Shown here one piece after another: positions 51,635 to 60,760 of a stretch of 64,000 bases of DNA (within the stretch, counting starts at the first letter, position 1; the number at the start of each line of letters is the position of its first letter). The notes beneath the pieces are model-generated. The model did no database searches and had not been told where the DNA came from. It saw only the letters and a list, made by a program, of their open reading frames with translations. Source of the stretch: Burkholderia sp. 4M9327F10 (GTDB lineage Bacteria; Pseudomonadota; Gammaproteobacteria; Burkholderiales; Burkholderiaceae); NCBI RefSeq assembly GCF_005503145.1, contig NZ_SCNV01000016.1, positions 62,001 through 126,000 on the forward strand, written 5' to 3'. Made by a program: the position numbers and the translations under genes.

Positions 51635-52918
51635 ATGAACTGGGCAGCGAGAATAATTGGCGATCGCTTCCATTACGGCTGGCTGACCGTAGCGGTGGTA
51701 TTTCTGGTGTTGCTGGCCGCGGCCGGCACGCGCGCCACGCCGAGCGTGATGATGGTGCCGCTCGAACATCAGTTCGGCTGGAGCCGGGCGACCATCTCGC
51801 TCGCCATTTCGGTGAATATCGCGCTGTATGGCCTGATGGGGCCGTTCGCCGCCGCCGCGATGCAGCGTTTCGGCGTGCGGCCGACGGTGCTTGCCGCGCT
51901 CGGCACCATGGCGGCCGGCGTGGCGCTGTCGTCGCTGATGACGCATCCGTGGCAGATGATTCTGATCTGGGGCGTGATGGTAGGCGGCTCGACCGGGGTG
52001 GCGGCGCTGTCGCTGTCGGCAACGGTGGTGAATCGCTGGTTTACCACGCATCGCGGCCTGGTGATGGGTATCCTCACCGCCAGTTCGGCGACCGGCCAGC
52101 TCGTTTTCCTGCCGCTGCTCGCGGCGATTGCCGAGCACCACGGCTGGCGCCAGGTGGTCTGGGTCGTGGCAGGCGCAGCAGCGATCGTCCTGCCGCTGGT
52201 GGCGTTCCTGCTCCCCGAGCGTCCTGCCGACCTGACGCTGCGTCCGTATGGCGAACCCGCCGACACACCGCTGCACCGCGCCGTCACGAAGCAGAATCCG
52301 CTCGCCATCGCGTTCGGCACGCTGGCGATGGCCAGCAAGACGCGCGATTTCTGGCTGCTGTTTTTCAGCTTCTTCATTTGCGGCGCCAGCACCAACGGTT
52401 ATGTCGGCACCCACCTGATCGCCATGTGCGGCGACTATGGCATGAGCGAAGTGCAAGGCGCGTCGCTGCTGGCCGCCATGGGTATCTTCGACCTGTTCGG
52501 CACCACCTTGTCGGGCTGGCTCTCGGATCGCTTCAACAGCCGTGTGCTGCTGTTCTGGTACTACGGGCTGCGCGGCCTGTCGTTGATGTACCTGCCGCAC
52601 GCGTTCGGCATCGACTTCTTCGGTCTGCCGCTGTTCGCGGTGTTCTACGGCCTGGACTGGATCGCCACCGTGCCGCCCACCGTGCGTCTCGCAACCGATG
52701 TCTACGGCAAGGACGCGGCGCCGGTCGTATTCGGCTGGGTGGTCGCGGGGCACCAGCTCGGCGCGGCCTTCGCGGCGCTGGGGGCGGGTATGCTGCGCGC
52801 AAGCCTCGGCACTTACACGGTGGCGTCGATGATCTCGGGCGGTCTGTGCCTCGTCGCTTCGGTGATCGTGCTGCGTATCAATCGCGGCGAGCGGACGGTC
52901 GCACCGCAGGCGGTTTAG
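51635..52918 (+). CDS. MFS transporter, OFA/monocarboxylate-like
   Basis: A 427-residue 12-helix permease, 'DRFHYGWLTVAVVFLVLLAAAGTRATPSVMMVPLEHQFGWSRATIS', read in short as HYGW...GTRATPSVMMVPLE..FGWSRATIS, a start shared by OFA-type oxalate/formate antiporters and monocarboxylate transporters. 'NRWFTTHRGLVMGILTASSATGQL' and 'FGWVVAGHQLGAAFAALGAG' support this. Substrate unknown. TTGGAGA lies ahead of the ATG. Divergent from the TetR gene, which probably controls it. Confidence 0.9.
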   Translation: MNWAARIIGDRFHYGWLTVAVVFLVLLAAAGTRATPSVMMVPLEHQFGWSRATISLAISVNIALYGLMGPFAAAAMQRFGVRPTVLAALGTMAAGVALSSLMTHPWQMILIWGVMVGGSTGVAALSLSATVVNRWFTTHRGLVMGILTASSATGQLVFLPLLAAIAEHHGWRQVVWVVAGAAAIVLPLVAFLLPERPADLTLRPYGEPADTPLHRAVTKQNPLAIAFGTLAMASKTRDFWLLFFSFFICGASTNGYVGTHLIAMCGDYGMSEVQGASLLAAMGIFDLFGTTLSGWLSDRFNSRVLLFWYYGLRGLSLMYLPHAFGIDFFGLPLFAVFYGLDWIATVPPTVRLATDVYGKDAAPVVFGWVVAGHQLGAAFAALGAGMLRASLGTYTVASMISGGLCLVASVIVLRINRGERTVAPQAV

Positions 52919-53073
52919 GCCGCTGGTTTAGGTCGCTGAGGCGGGCGGCGCGCTCGCGCCGAATTCCGAATGCGCTTTATCCGTCTCTTTCGCAGCGCGA
53001 GCGGCGAAGCCCGGTTATGCTATGTGCCCCGGGCAGTCGCCCGTCGATCATGAATTTCGACCGAGAGAAGCGC

Positions 53074-53667
53074 ATGACCAACAAACCCGCCCCAACCGCA
53101 GTTCCCATTCACGAACTGATTGCAGGCCGCTGGAGCCCGCGCGCGTATTCGAGCGAGCCGCTCAGCCGCGAGCACCTGCATGCGGTTCTTGAAGCGGCCC
53201 GCTGGGCGCCTTCGTCGTACAACGCGCAGCCGTGGCGTTTTGTCGTGTTCGATCGCAGCACCGACGAGGTTTCGTTCAAGCGGGCCTTCGCCACGCTGGT
53301 GCCGTTCAATCAAGGCTGGAACGCGCCGGCGCCGGTGCTGATCGCCGTGACCACGCAGACCCTCACCAGCAAGGGTGAAGTGAACCGCTGCGCATCTTAC
53401 GATGCGGGCGCGGCTGCGATGGCGCTGGTGTTGCAAGCCCACGCGCTGGGGCTCGCGGCGCACCAGATGAGCGGCGTCGATATCAGCGCATTCCGCAAGG
53501 CGTTCGCGATTCCCGACGACGTCGAGGTGATCGCGATGATTTCGCTTGGCCACTATGGCGAGGTCGAGAAGCTCGACCCGGTGCTGCGTGAGCGCGAGAA
53601 GTCGGTGCGCACGCGTTTGCCGCTTGGCGAGATCGCCTTCGGCGGCGCCTGGAAGAAACCGTTCTGA
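53074..53667 (+). CDS. Nitroreductase-family FMN oxidoreductase
   Basis: A 197-residue nitroreductase. 'IAGRWSPRAYSSEPLSREHLHAVLEAARWAPSSYNAQPWRFVVFDR' (in short RWSPRAY, ARWAPSSYNAQPWRF) is the FMN-binding start, and 'LGLAAHQMSGVD' and 'VIAMISLGHYGE' complete the fold. Substrates cannot be named; such enzymes reduce nitroaromatics, quinones or enones. GAGAGAAG lies before the ATG at 53074; an ATG at 53050 is possible. Confidence 0.9.
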   Translation: MTNKPAPTAVPIHELIAGRWSPRAYSSEPLSREHLHAVLEAARWAPSSYNAQPWRFVVFDRSTDEVSFKRAFATLVPFNQGWNAPAPVLIAVTTQTLTSKGEVNRCASYDAGAAAMALVLQAHALGLAAHQMSGVDISAFRKAFAIPDDVEVIAMISLGHYGEVEKLDPVLREREKSVRTRLPLGEIAFGGAWKKPF

Positions 53668-53747
53668 GAAAGGGCGGCCGAAGGCTCCGCTAGGGCCTCG
53701 GCTGCGGCTATCAGCCACGACGCGCGGCCCTCGCCGCCGTCCCGCGA

Positions 53748-54038
53748 TTAGAGCTTCACCCGATACAGCTCGCGCTCCTTGCCGGCCAGCCAACGTGGCG
53801 GCCGGCCGCGTCCCGACCAGGTGGCGCCGCTCACCGGATCCTGGTACAGCACCGCTCCTTCCAGCGCCCGAGCGCGCCGGGCCGCGCGCCGCGGCAATAT
53901 TTCGTGCGTGGAGATGTGGTGTTCGCTCATGAGGCGGCGAATCTGCACTATTGCTTCCCGTCGCTCGGTGGCGCGGGCGGCGGCGATATCGGCTTCGAGC
54001 TGGGCGCGTTGGTCTAGCAGTTGCTGGTAAGACGCCAT
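53748..54038 (-). CDS. H-NS-family nucleoid protein
   Basis: A 96-residue protein. An N-terminal coiled-coil segment ('YQQLLDQRAQLEADIAAARATERREAIVQIRRLM', in short QLEADIAAARATERREAI) is followed by a basic linker and the C-terminal DNA-binding signature 'GATWSGRGRPPRWL', equivalent to the TWTGQGRTP loop of H-NS. Shorter than E. coli H-NS (137). Possible silencer of foreign A+T-rich DNA such as the cdi tail; that link is inference. Confidence 0.9.
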   Translation of the reverse strand: MASYQQLLDQRAQLEADIAAARATERREAIVQIRRLMSEHHISTHEILPRRAARRARALEGAVLYQDPVSGATWSGRGRPPRWLAGKERELYRVKL

Positions 54039-54252
54039 GGGCGGTACGTGTTGATTGATTTGGGAGCGTTTTCAGATTAATGGCCAACAATATCCGCAAT
54101 CGCGCATGGCGTGTACCCGCGAAAATCGCAATGCTGTGTCCTTGCCAGCAGGACAGTGCAGGTGCCGCCCGGTAGATTTCAGTGATAAGGAGGACTCACG
54201 TTCGCGCGACGCCATCTCCACTGCAGTGCATCATTCACTGCGCGCTTCGCGC

Positions 54253-55725
54253 TCACTCATCGTCTGACAGCGCCGACAGAGGTGCGGCGACGCTTTCGAG
54301 CGATTTTCGCTCTGCGTCGACACCCCAGATGGCGGCGACCACCGCAGCCCCGACCATCAGCGCCGAGCCGACGAGATAGCCGGTGAACACCTCGCTGCGC
54401 TGCTGCGTGTCGATCAGGCGGCCGAAAAATGCTGGCCCTGCGATGCCGCCCAGCGCCGTGCCGAACGCATAGAACACGGCGATCGCCAGCGCGCGGATTT
54501 CCAGCGGGAACGATTCGCTCACCGTCAGATACGCGGAGCTGGCAGCCGCCGAAGCGAAGAAGAAAATCACCATCCATGCAACGGTCTGGGTGGTGACGTC
54601 GAGCAGGTTCTGTTCGAACAGATAGCCGCTGACGGTGAGCAAAATCCCCGATAACGCGTAGGTGGCGGCGATCATCCGGCGCCGCCCGATGACATCGAAG
54701 AGGCGCCCCAGCAGCAGCGGCCCGAGAAAATTTCCGAGCGCGAACGGCAGCAGATACCAGCCGATATGATCGCCCGGCACACGATAGAAATCGGTGAGCA
54801 CCAGTGCATAGGTGAAGAAGATGGCGTTGTAGAAGAACGCCTGTGCGGTCATCAGCGACAGGCCCACCAGCGCGCGGCGTCGATGCAGCGTGAAGATAGC
54901 GTGGAACACTTCGCCCAGCGGCGTATGGTCACGCGTGCGCAGACGCAGGCGCCCCAATGAGTCGTCCGCTAGACGATGGCCCGAGTTGCGAAACCGCGTC
55001 TCGATCGTTTCGACAATGGTGGCCGCTTCGTGCGCCTCGCCATGTGTGAGCAGCCAGCGCGGACTTTCGGGCACCCAGGCGCGCATCGGCAGGATTGCGA
55101 GTGCAAGCGCCGCGCCAATGAAAAAGCAGGCCCGCCAGCCCCAGTCCGCGGGCAGCAGGTGCGGATCGAGCAGCACCAGCGAGCCGGCTGCGCCGAGTCC
55201 GGCGCCGACCCAGAACGTGCCGTTGATGCCGAGATCGGTCCAGCCGCGCACACGCGCCGGGGTGAATTCCTGGATCGTCGAGTTGATCGCCGTATACTCC
55301 CCGCCGATGCCTGCACCGGTCAGGAAGCGGAACACGAGGAAGCTCGCCAGATTCCACGACAGCGCCGTGGCGGCCGTGGCCGCCAGATAGAGCGTCAGCG
55401 TGATGAAGAACAGCTTGCGGCGGCCGAGCCGGTCGGTGAGCCAGCCGAAGCCGAGTGCGCCGAGCACGGCCCCCAGGATATAGGCGCTGCCGGTCAGGCC
55501 GACGTCGGTATTGCTGAAGTGCAGCGTTGGACTTGCTTTGAGCGCGCTAGCTACGGCGCCCGCCAGCGTCACTTCGAGGCCGTCGAGGAGCCACGTCACG
55601 CCGAGTGCGACGACGATCAGCGAATGAAACCGGCCCCACGGCAGGCGGTCGAGCCGCGCTGGCAGATCGGTTTCGATCACGGTGCGCGGCTTTTCCTGTA
55701 CTGCGGCGGCGGCTGATTCGGGCAT
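54253..55725 (-). CDS. MFS transporter, sugar-porter/AAHS-like
   Basis: A 490-residue 12-helix permease: 'WLLDGLEVTLAGAVASALK', 'GFGWLTDRLGRRKLFFITL' (loop 2-3 motif), 'RFLTGAGIGGEYTAINSTIQEFTPARVRG' and 'WVPESPRWLLTHG' in the central loop. The G-x-G-G-E-Y and PESPRWL features are those of sugar porters and metabolite:H+ symporters. Substrate unknown. It stands 275 bases from the divergent Hsp70 gene. Confidence 0.9.
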   Translation of the reverse strand: MPESAAAAVQEKPRTVIETDLPARLDRLPWGRFHSLIVVALGVTWLLDGLEVTLAGAVASALKASPTLHFSNTDVGLTGSAYILGAVLGALGFGWLTDRLGRRKLFFITLTLYLAATAATALSWNLASFLVFRFLTGAGIGGEYTAINSTIQEFTPARVRGWTDLGINGTFWVGAGLGAAGSLVLLDPHLLPADWGWRACFFIGAALALAILPMRAWVPESPRWLLTHGEAHEAATIVETIETRFRNSGHRLADDSLGRLRLRTRDHTPLGEVFHAIFTLHRRRALVGLSLMTAQAFFYNAIFFTYALVLTDFYRVPGDHIGWYLLPFALGNFLGPLLLGRLFDVIGRRRMIAATYALSGILLTVSGYLFEQNLLDVTTQTVAWMVIFFFASAAASSAYLTVSESFPLEIRALAIAVFYAFGTALGGIAGPAFFGRLIDTQQRSEVFTGYLVGSALMVGAAVVAAIWGVDAERKSLESVAAPLSALSDDE

Positions 55726-56000
55726 TGCGCGACGTCTCCTTGTGCCGGCCAGGGTTCGCGCTTTAGCGCGCTACTCCGGTCCCATGCAACATGGTTGCTG
55801 GAGGGAAATTTGTATGGCGTATCCTGTGCGAATGAGCAATTTCCGTTCCCTTCGAGCCGGCACATGTTTACTCGTTTCTTTCGGAGCGCCTGGTATCGGG
55901 CGTCCTGTTGCGGGAACTTCAGTTGATACCCGCCGCGTTTTCGTGATACAAAGCCCGTCCACTTTCTGTCCGCGCCAGCCGTGAGCGGCGATTTATTGCC

Positions 56001-57251
56001 ATGACCTATTGCGCGATTGACTTTGGCACATCCAACTCTGCCGTCGCTGTGCCCGACGGCGCGGCGCTGCGGCTTGCGCCGGTCGAAGGTGTCTACACGA
56101 CGCTGCCCACCGCAGTCTTTTTCAATACCGACGAAAACACCCGCGGCTATGGCCGTGCAGCGCTCGAGGCGTATATCGACGGTTTTGACGGCCGTCTGAT
56201 GCGCTCGATGAAGAGCATTCTCGGCTCGCCGCTGGCGGAAAATTCGACCGATCTCGGCGACGGCTCCGCGATCAAATACACCGACGTGATTGCGATTTTC
56301 GTCGATCACCTCAAGCGCTCGGCCGAGGCAAGCGCCGGCGGCCCGATCAGCCGCGCGGTGCTGGGCCGCCCGGTGTTCTTTGTCGACGATGATCCGCGCG
56401 CCGACCAGCTTGCGCAACAGCAACTGGAGGCCGCGGCGCGTTCCGTAGGGCTGCGCGAGATTCACTTCCAGTACGAGCCGATTGCCGCGGCGTTCGACTA
56501 CGAATCGCATCTCACCGAAGAAGGGTTGGTGCTGGTGGCCGACATCGGCGGCGGCACCTCGGACTTTTCGCTGGTGCGCGTGGGGCCGCAGCGGATGAAG
56601 CGGGTGGAACGCAAGGACGACGTGCTGGCGCACCACGGTGTGCACGTAGCCGGTACCGACTTCGACCGCCGCGTGGAACTCGCGACGATCCTGCGCGAAC
56701 TGGGTTACCAGTCGCTGGATCCGGAAGGGCGCGAGATTCCGAACCGGGTCTATTTCGACCTCGCCACCTGGCACCTGATCAATACTGTCTATGCGCCCAA
56801 ACGGGTCAGCGAACTGGCCTTGATGCGGCACCTTTTTACCGACCTGAAGCATCACGACCGCCTGATGCGGGTCGTCGAGCGGCGTTTGGGGCATGCGCTG
56901 GCCGCGCACGCGGAAGAAGCGAAGATCGGCGTCGCCGCGGGTGGCGAGACAATCATCGACCTGGAGCAGGTGGAAGAGGATTTGCGGCTCGCTTTCGATG
57001 AAGCGCAACTGATCAAGGCCGGCCACGACGAGACGCTGCGCATCGTCCAGGCGGCGCGCGATACAGTGCAGGCAGCCGGTGTGGCGCCGCGCGACGTGGG
57101 CGCGATTTACTTCACCGGCGGCTCTACTGGACTTGGGTTTCTGTCGGGTGCGCTGTCGGCGGCCTTTCCGGACGCCCGGCCGGTGTTTGGCGACCGCCTC
57201 GCCAGCGTGGCAACGGGTCTGGGCATTCACGCACGGCGGCTGTTCGGCTGA
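56001..57251 (+). CDS. Hsp70-family chaperone-like protein (YegD type)
   Basis: A 416-residue actin/Hsp70-fold ATPase without the full C-terminal substrate-binding domain, as in YegD. The phosphate-1 loop is 'CAIDFGTSNSAVAVPDG', with 'EPIAAAFDYESHL' (connect-1), 'VLVADIGGGTSDFSLVRVG' (phosphate-2) and 'IYFTGGSTGLGFLSGAL' (adenosine motif). Clients and co-chaperones unknown. Followed by a bidirectional terminator. Confidence 0.9.
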   Translation: MTYCAIDFGTSNSAVAVPDGAALRLAPVEGVYTTLPTAVFFNTDENTRGYGRAALEAYIDGFDGRLMRSMKSILGSPLAENSTDLGDGSAIKYTDVIAIFVDHLKRSAEASAGGPISRAVLGRPVFFVDDDPRADQLAQQQLEAAARSVGLREIHFQYEPIAAAFDYESHLTEEGLVLVADIGGGTSDFSLVRVGPQRMKRVERKDDVLAHHGVHVAGTDFDRRVELATILRELGYQSLDPEGREIPNRVYFDLATWHLINTVYAPKRVSELALMRHLFTDLKHHDRLMRVVERRLGHALAAHAEEAKIGVAAGGETIIDLEQVEEDLRLAFDEAQLIKAGHDETLRIVQAARDTVQAAGVAPRDVGAIYFTGGSTGLGFLSGALSAAFPDARPVFGDRLASVATGLGIHARRLFG

Positions 57252-57362
57252 CAGGGTGAGGACTGAGAGCGCCTCTATCTGCGCGCCGGCGTGCGCGCTT
57301 GCACGCCGAACGCTGACGAAAATGGGTATCTGCCGATCCTGCCGCATTTTCACCAGACATAA

Positions 57363-57388
57363 AAAAACCCCGCCTTGGCGGGGTTTTT
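57363..57388. terminator. Bidirectional terminator between the Hsp70-like and cold-shock genes
   Basis: AAAAACCCCGCC (57363-57374) and GGCGGGGTTTTT (57377-57388) pair perfectly around a minimal loop. The A- and T-runs on each side allow termination of both convergent genes. Confidence 0.95.
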
Positions 57389-57414
57389 CTTTGCGTCCAG
57401 AAGGAAGCGTGCGC

Positions 57415-57618
57415 TTACACCGGCTTGATGTTAGCTGCTTGCTTGCCCTTCGGGCCCGTCTTCACTTCAAACGTGACCTTTTGGTTTTCTTGCAGCGTCT
57501 TGAAGCCTTCCGTGCGGATTTCCGAGAAATGCGCGAACAGATCTTCGCCGCCGCCGTCGGGAGTGATGAAGCCAAAGCCCTTTGCGTCATTGAACCACTT
57601 GACGGTACCGGTTTCCAT
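57415..57618 (-). CDS. cspA: Cold-shock protein, CspA family
   Basis: A 67-residue OB-fold RNA chaperone, METGTVKWFNDAKGF, with RNP1 'KGFGFITP' and RNP2 'DLFAHFSE'. It binds single-stranded RNA and DNA and acts as an antiterminator or translation aid. The ATG at 57618 is the family start; the open frame continues upstream without similarity. Several csp paralogues are usual in this family, so the exact paralogue is uncertain. Confidence 0.95.
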   Translation of the reverse strand: METGTVKWFNDAKGFGFITPDGGGEDLFAHFSEIRTEGFKTLQENQKVTFEVKTGPKGKQAANIKPV

Positions 57619-58048
57619 ATTACTTGTTCCTAAAGATGGTAAATAAGGCCGAAGCCCGAGGTGTGCATGAAAATCAAGGAAGGGGGTAATGGGACCAACC
57701 GGAGTACCGTTGATGGGCGAACTACGAAAGACCAATTCACTCGCCGCTTGAAATCCTGCCCGAACGTTATACGGCGATTTCGAGAGAAGGTCAACAGTCT
57801 CAGCACATCTTTACAAGGTTTTGAGGGCCGGGCGGGACGCGTGCTTACAAAACTTGCGTGCCCCTTAATTTTTTGCTAGGGATAACCCTAGCTTCACTGC
57901 ATTCTCTCGGTGCAACCGTTAAACTACGCGCCGCGCCAGGGTTGCACCTGATTCAGACTATAAGCCCTGGCCCATCATGGCCGTCACCCCGTCTCCAGCG
58001 TCATAAGCATTGCCGCGGTGCCGACATGTTTTTGATAGAGGAGAAGAC
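57619..58048. other. Divergent control region of cspA and the APC transporter
   Basis: 430 bases without a supported gene. The cspA side is likely to hold a long 5' leader, as is common for cold-shock genes. A perfect dyad GCTAGGG-ATAA-CCCTAGC (57875-57892) lies in an A/T-rich stretch about 160 bases before the transporter start. AGAGGAGAAG at 58036-58045 is the transporter ribosome site. Confidence 0.5.
57875..57892. promoter_or_regulatory. Candidate operator dyad
   Basis: GCTAGGG (57875-57881) and CCCTAGC (57886-57892) are perfect inverted copies with an ATAA centre. No T-tract of terminator type follows on either strand, so an operator is more likely than a terminator. The binding protein is unknown. 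Confidence 0.45.
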
Positions 58049-59644
58049 GTGAAAAGTTCTATTCAACGGAACATTGGCCCGTTCGCGCTGATGCTGACCG
58101 GCCTCGGTTCGATCATCGGGTCGGGCTGGCTGTTCGGTGCGTGGAAGGCGGCAAAAATTGCAGGTCCCGCGGCCGTTTGCGCCTGGATCATCGGCGCGGT
58201 GGTGATTCTGGCAATCGCTCTCACCTATGCGGAACTGGGCTCGATGTTCCCCGAGTCGGGCGGCATGGTGCGCTACGCGCGCTATTCGCACGGCGCGCTG
58301 GTCGGCTTCGTCAGCGCATGGGCCAACTGGATCGCGATCGTCTCGGTGATTCCGATCGAAGCAGAAGCTTCGATTCAATACATGAGCACTTGGCCGTATC
58401 CATGGGCGCATGCCCTGTTCGTCAACGGGTCATTAACCACGAATGGGTTATTACTGTCGGCGATTCTGGTCATTATTTATTTCATGCTCAATTATTGGGG
58501 CGTAAAGCTGTTTGCGCGCGCCAATACGACCATCACCGTCTTCAAGTTCCTGATTCCGGCGGCGACCATCGCCGGCCTGATGGCCACCGGTTTTCACCAC
58601 GAGAACTTCGGCGAGACGAGCACGTTCGCGCCGTATGGCTGGTCGGCGGTGTTCACGGCTGTGGCCACGAGCGGTATTGTGTTTGCATTCAACGGCTTCC
58701 AGAGCCCGATCAACCTGGCTGGCGAAGCGCGTAACCCCGCGAAGAGCGTGCCGTTCGCGGTGATCGGCTCGATCCTGCTGGCGCTGGTGATCTATGTGCT
58801 GCTGCAGATCGCGTATATCGGCGCGGTGAACCCGGCTGACGTGCTGAAGGGCTGGAGCCATTTCAGCTTTGCTTCGCCGTTCGCCGAACTGGCAATTGCA
58901 CTGAACCTCAACTGGCTGGCGTTCCTGCTGTACGTCGATGCGTTCGTTAGCCCGAGCGGCACGGGCACGACCTATATGGCGACCACCAGCCGCATGATCT
59001 ACGCAATGGAACGCAACAACACGATGCCGAAGATGTTCGGCAACGTGCACCCGATCTACGGCGTGCCGCGTCATGCGATGTGGTTCAACCTGCTGGTTTC
59101 GTTCATCTTCATGTTCTTCTTCCGCGGCTGGAGCTCGCTCGCGGCAGTGATTTCGGTTGCGACGGTGATCTCGTACCTGACGGGTCCGATCAGCCTGATG
59201 GCGCTGCGCCGTGCGGCTACCGATCTGGAGCGTCCGTTGCGCATTCCGGGCATGAAGGTCATTGCGCCGTTTGCATTCGTTTGTGCGTCGATGGTGCTGT
59301 TCTGGGCGAAGTGGCCGCTGACGGGTGAAATTATCCTGCTGATGATCGTGGCACTGCCGGTGTACTTCTACTTCCAGGCCAAGTCGGGCTTCGCCGGCTG
59401 GGGCCGCGACCTGAAGGCGGCATGGTGGCTGGTGGCTTACCTGCCGATGATGGCGATCCTGTCCCTGATCGGCAGCAAGCAGTTCGGCGGCCACGGCATT
59501 CTGCCGTACGGCTGGGACATGCTGACCGTGGCGGTGTTCTCGCTGGTTTTCTATTACTGGGGCGTGAATTCCGGTTATCGCAGCGAGTACCTCGACGAGC
59601 GTGATGTGCACGACGAAGTGCTCGAAGGGATGGGCGCGCACTGA
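58049..59644 (+). CDS. APC-family amino-acid permease (YveA/aspartate-symporter-like)
   Basis: A 531-residue, roughly 12-helix transporter. 'RNIGPFALMLTGLGSIIGSGWLFGAWKAAKIAGPAA' holds the G-S-I-I-G-S-G-W unwound helix-1 motif of APC transporters, and 'FAFNGFQSPINLAGEARNPAKSVP' is the family's second hallmark. Resemblance is to aspartate:proton symporters, substrate inferred. The start is a GTG at 58049 behind GAGGAGAAG, ahead of 'KSSIQRNIGPF'. Confidence 0.88.
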   Translation: MKSSIQRNIGPFALMLTGLGSIIGSGWLFGAWKAAKIAGPAAVCAWIIGAVVILAIALTYAELGSMFPESGGMVRYARYSHGALVGFVSAWANWIAIVSVIPIEAEASIQYMSTWPYPWAHALFVNGSLTTNGLLLSAILVIIYFMLNYWGVKLFARANTTITVFKFLIPAATIAGLMATGFHHENFGETSTFAPYGWSAVFTAVATSGIVFAFNGFQSPINLAGEARNPAKSVPFAVIGSILLALVIYVLLQIAYIGAVNPADVLKGWSHFSFASPFAELAIALNLNWLAFLLYVDAFVSPSGTGTTYMATTSRMIYAMERNNTMPKMFGNVHPIYGVPRHAMWFNLLVSFIFMFFFRGWSSLAAVISVATVISYLTGPISLMALRRAATDLERPLRIPGMKVIAPFAFVCASMVLFWAKWPLTGEIILLMIVALPVYFYFQAKSGFAGWGRDLKAAWWLVAYLPMMAILSLIGSKQFGGHGILPYGWDMLTVAVFSLVFYYWGVNSGYRSEYLDERDVHDEVLEGMGAH

Positions 59645-59711
59645 TCGTTCGCGCCGCCGCGTCCGCGCGGCTGAATCCTGACCCGGATGCTGTTGTTGGC
59701 CCGGGGATGTC

Positions 59712-59746
59712 AAAAGGCCCGCCTGAGTTGCTCAGGCGGGCCTTTT
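59712..59746. terminator. Terminator after the APC transporter
   Basis: AAAAGGCCCGCCTGAG (59712-59727) pairs with CTCAGGCGGGCCTTTT (59731-59746), a perfect 16-bp stem with a 3-base loop followed by another T. Symmetric, so it can also serve the convergent dioxygenase-like gene. Confidence 0.95.
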
Positions 59747-59823
59747 TGCTGGGCGCGCGGTGCGGCTCGCCTGCGCGGCCCGCCCAGGCGGCCCCGTATA
59801 TCCGGCTCGCGTGCCCAGCTCGT

Positions 59824-60609
59824 TTATGCGGTGCCGAAGATGTAGTTCGTCATTGCCAGCGACTTCTGGTACGTCCCAAGCGACTGGATCGCCAGCGTGT
59901 AGTCGTCGTCCGCCGCGCCGAGAGCGGCGAAGACCGGCAGCAGATGCTCGTCGGTCGGGTGCATCAGCACCGCGTGCGGCGCCTGGCGGCGATAGTCGAG
60001 CAGCGCGTCGGTATCGTGCGCCGCCAGCCTCGCTTCGAACCAGTCGGTAAATTCCGCGACGCGTGGGTCGGCGTCCTCCGGCCGCGCCGAAAAATCGGCG
60101 GCGCGCAGATTGTGAGTGATCTGGCCGGAGCCGATCACCATCACGCCATCGTCCTGCAGCGCCCGCAGCGCGCGGCCCACACGGAAGTGGTGAGCGGCGT
60201 CCATGTGCGGCTGGATCGACAACTGCGCCACCGGCACATCGGCGTTCGGGAACATCAGCAGCATCGGCACCCACGCTCCGTGGTCGAGGCCGTGCGGTTG
60301 GGTGCCGGCGAGCAGCCCGTGCTCATTGAGCAGCGAGGCGGCCCGTCGCGCGACGTCCGGCGCGCCAGGCGCCGGGTACTGGATTTCATACAACTGGCGC
60401 GGAAAGCCGTAGAAATCATGGATGGTCTCCGGCTGCTCAGCCGTGCTCGCAAGCGGCCCGGCAGTGCCCCAGTGGGCCGAGAGCATCAGGATCGCTTCCG
60501 GACGCGGCAAGTGGGCCGAGAGCGCGCCGAATTCGGCGGAGGGCATCGAAGGGTCGATCGGCAGCGTCGGGGCGCCGTGGGAGAGGAAAAGCGACGGCAA
60601 ACGGGTCAT
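59824..60609 (-). CDS. DODA-type (LigB-like) extradiol ring-cleavage dioxygenase
   Basis: A 261-residue class III extradiol dioxygenase. The N-terminal 'PSLFLSHGAPTLPID' carries the first metal-ligand His, with 'ILMLSAHWGTAGP', 'DHGAWVPMLLMFPNADVPV' and 'MVIGSGQITHNLRA' containing the others. E. coli YgiD (DOPA dioxygenase) is a close type. Physiological substrate not known; no aromatic-degradation genes adjoin. Confidence 0.9.
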   Translation of the reverse strand: MTRLPSLFLSHGAPTLPIDPSMPSAEFGALSAHLPRPEAILMLSAHWGTAGPLASTAEQPETIHDFYGFPRQLYEIQYPAPGAPDVARRAASLLNEHGLLAGTQPHGLDHGAWVPMLLMFPNADVPVAQLSIQPHMDAAHHFRVGRALRALQDDGVMVIGSGQITHNLRAADFSARPEDADPRVAEFTDWFEARLAAHDTDALLDYRRQAPHAVLMHPTDEHLLPVFAALGAADDDYTLAIQSLGTYQKSLAMTNYIFGTA

Positions 60610-60760
60610 GGCAGCGTAGTGCGCAGCAAATGCGTCAGGTAAGTTGGGTTGCTACCAATATAGGGCCGCACTGCCGTTTGATAAACGGCTGAAACCGGAT
60701 TTGATTGCGTCGCAGGCGTTGTGAATCGGCGTGTGGCGTATGTCGTGCCGCGCCGTTGGC

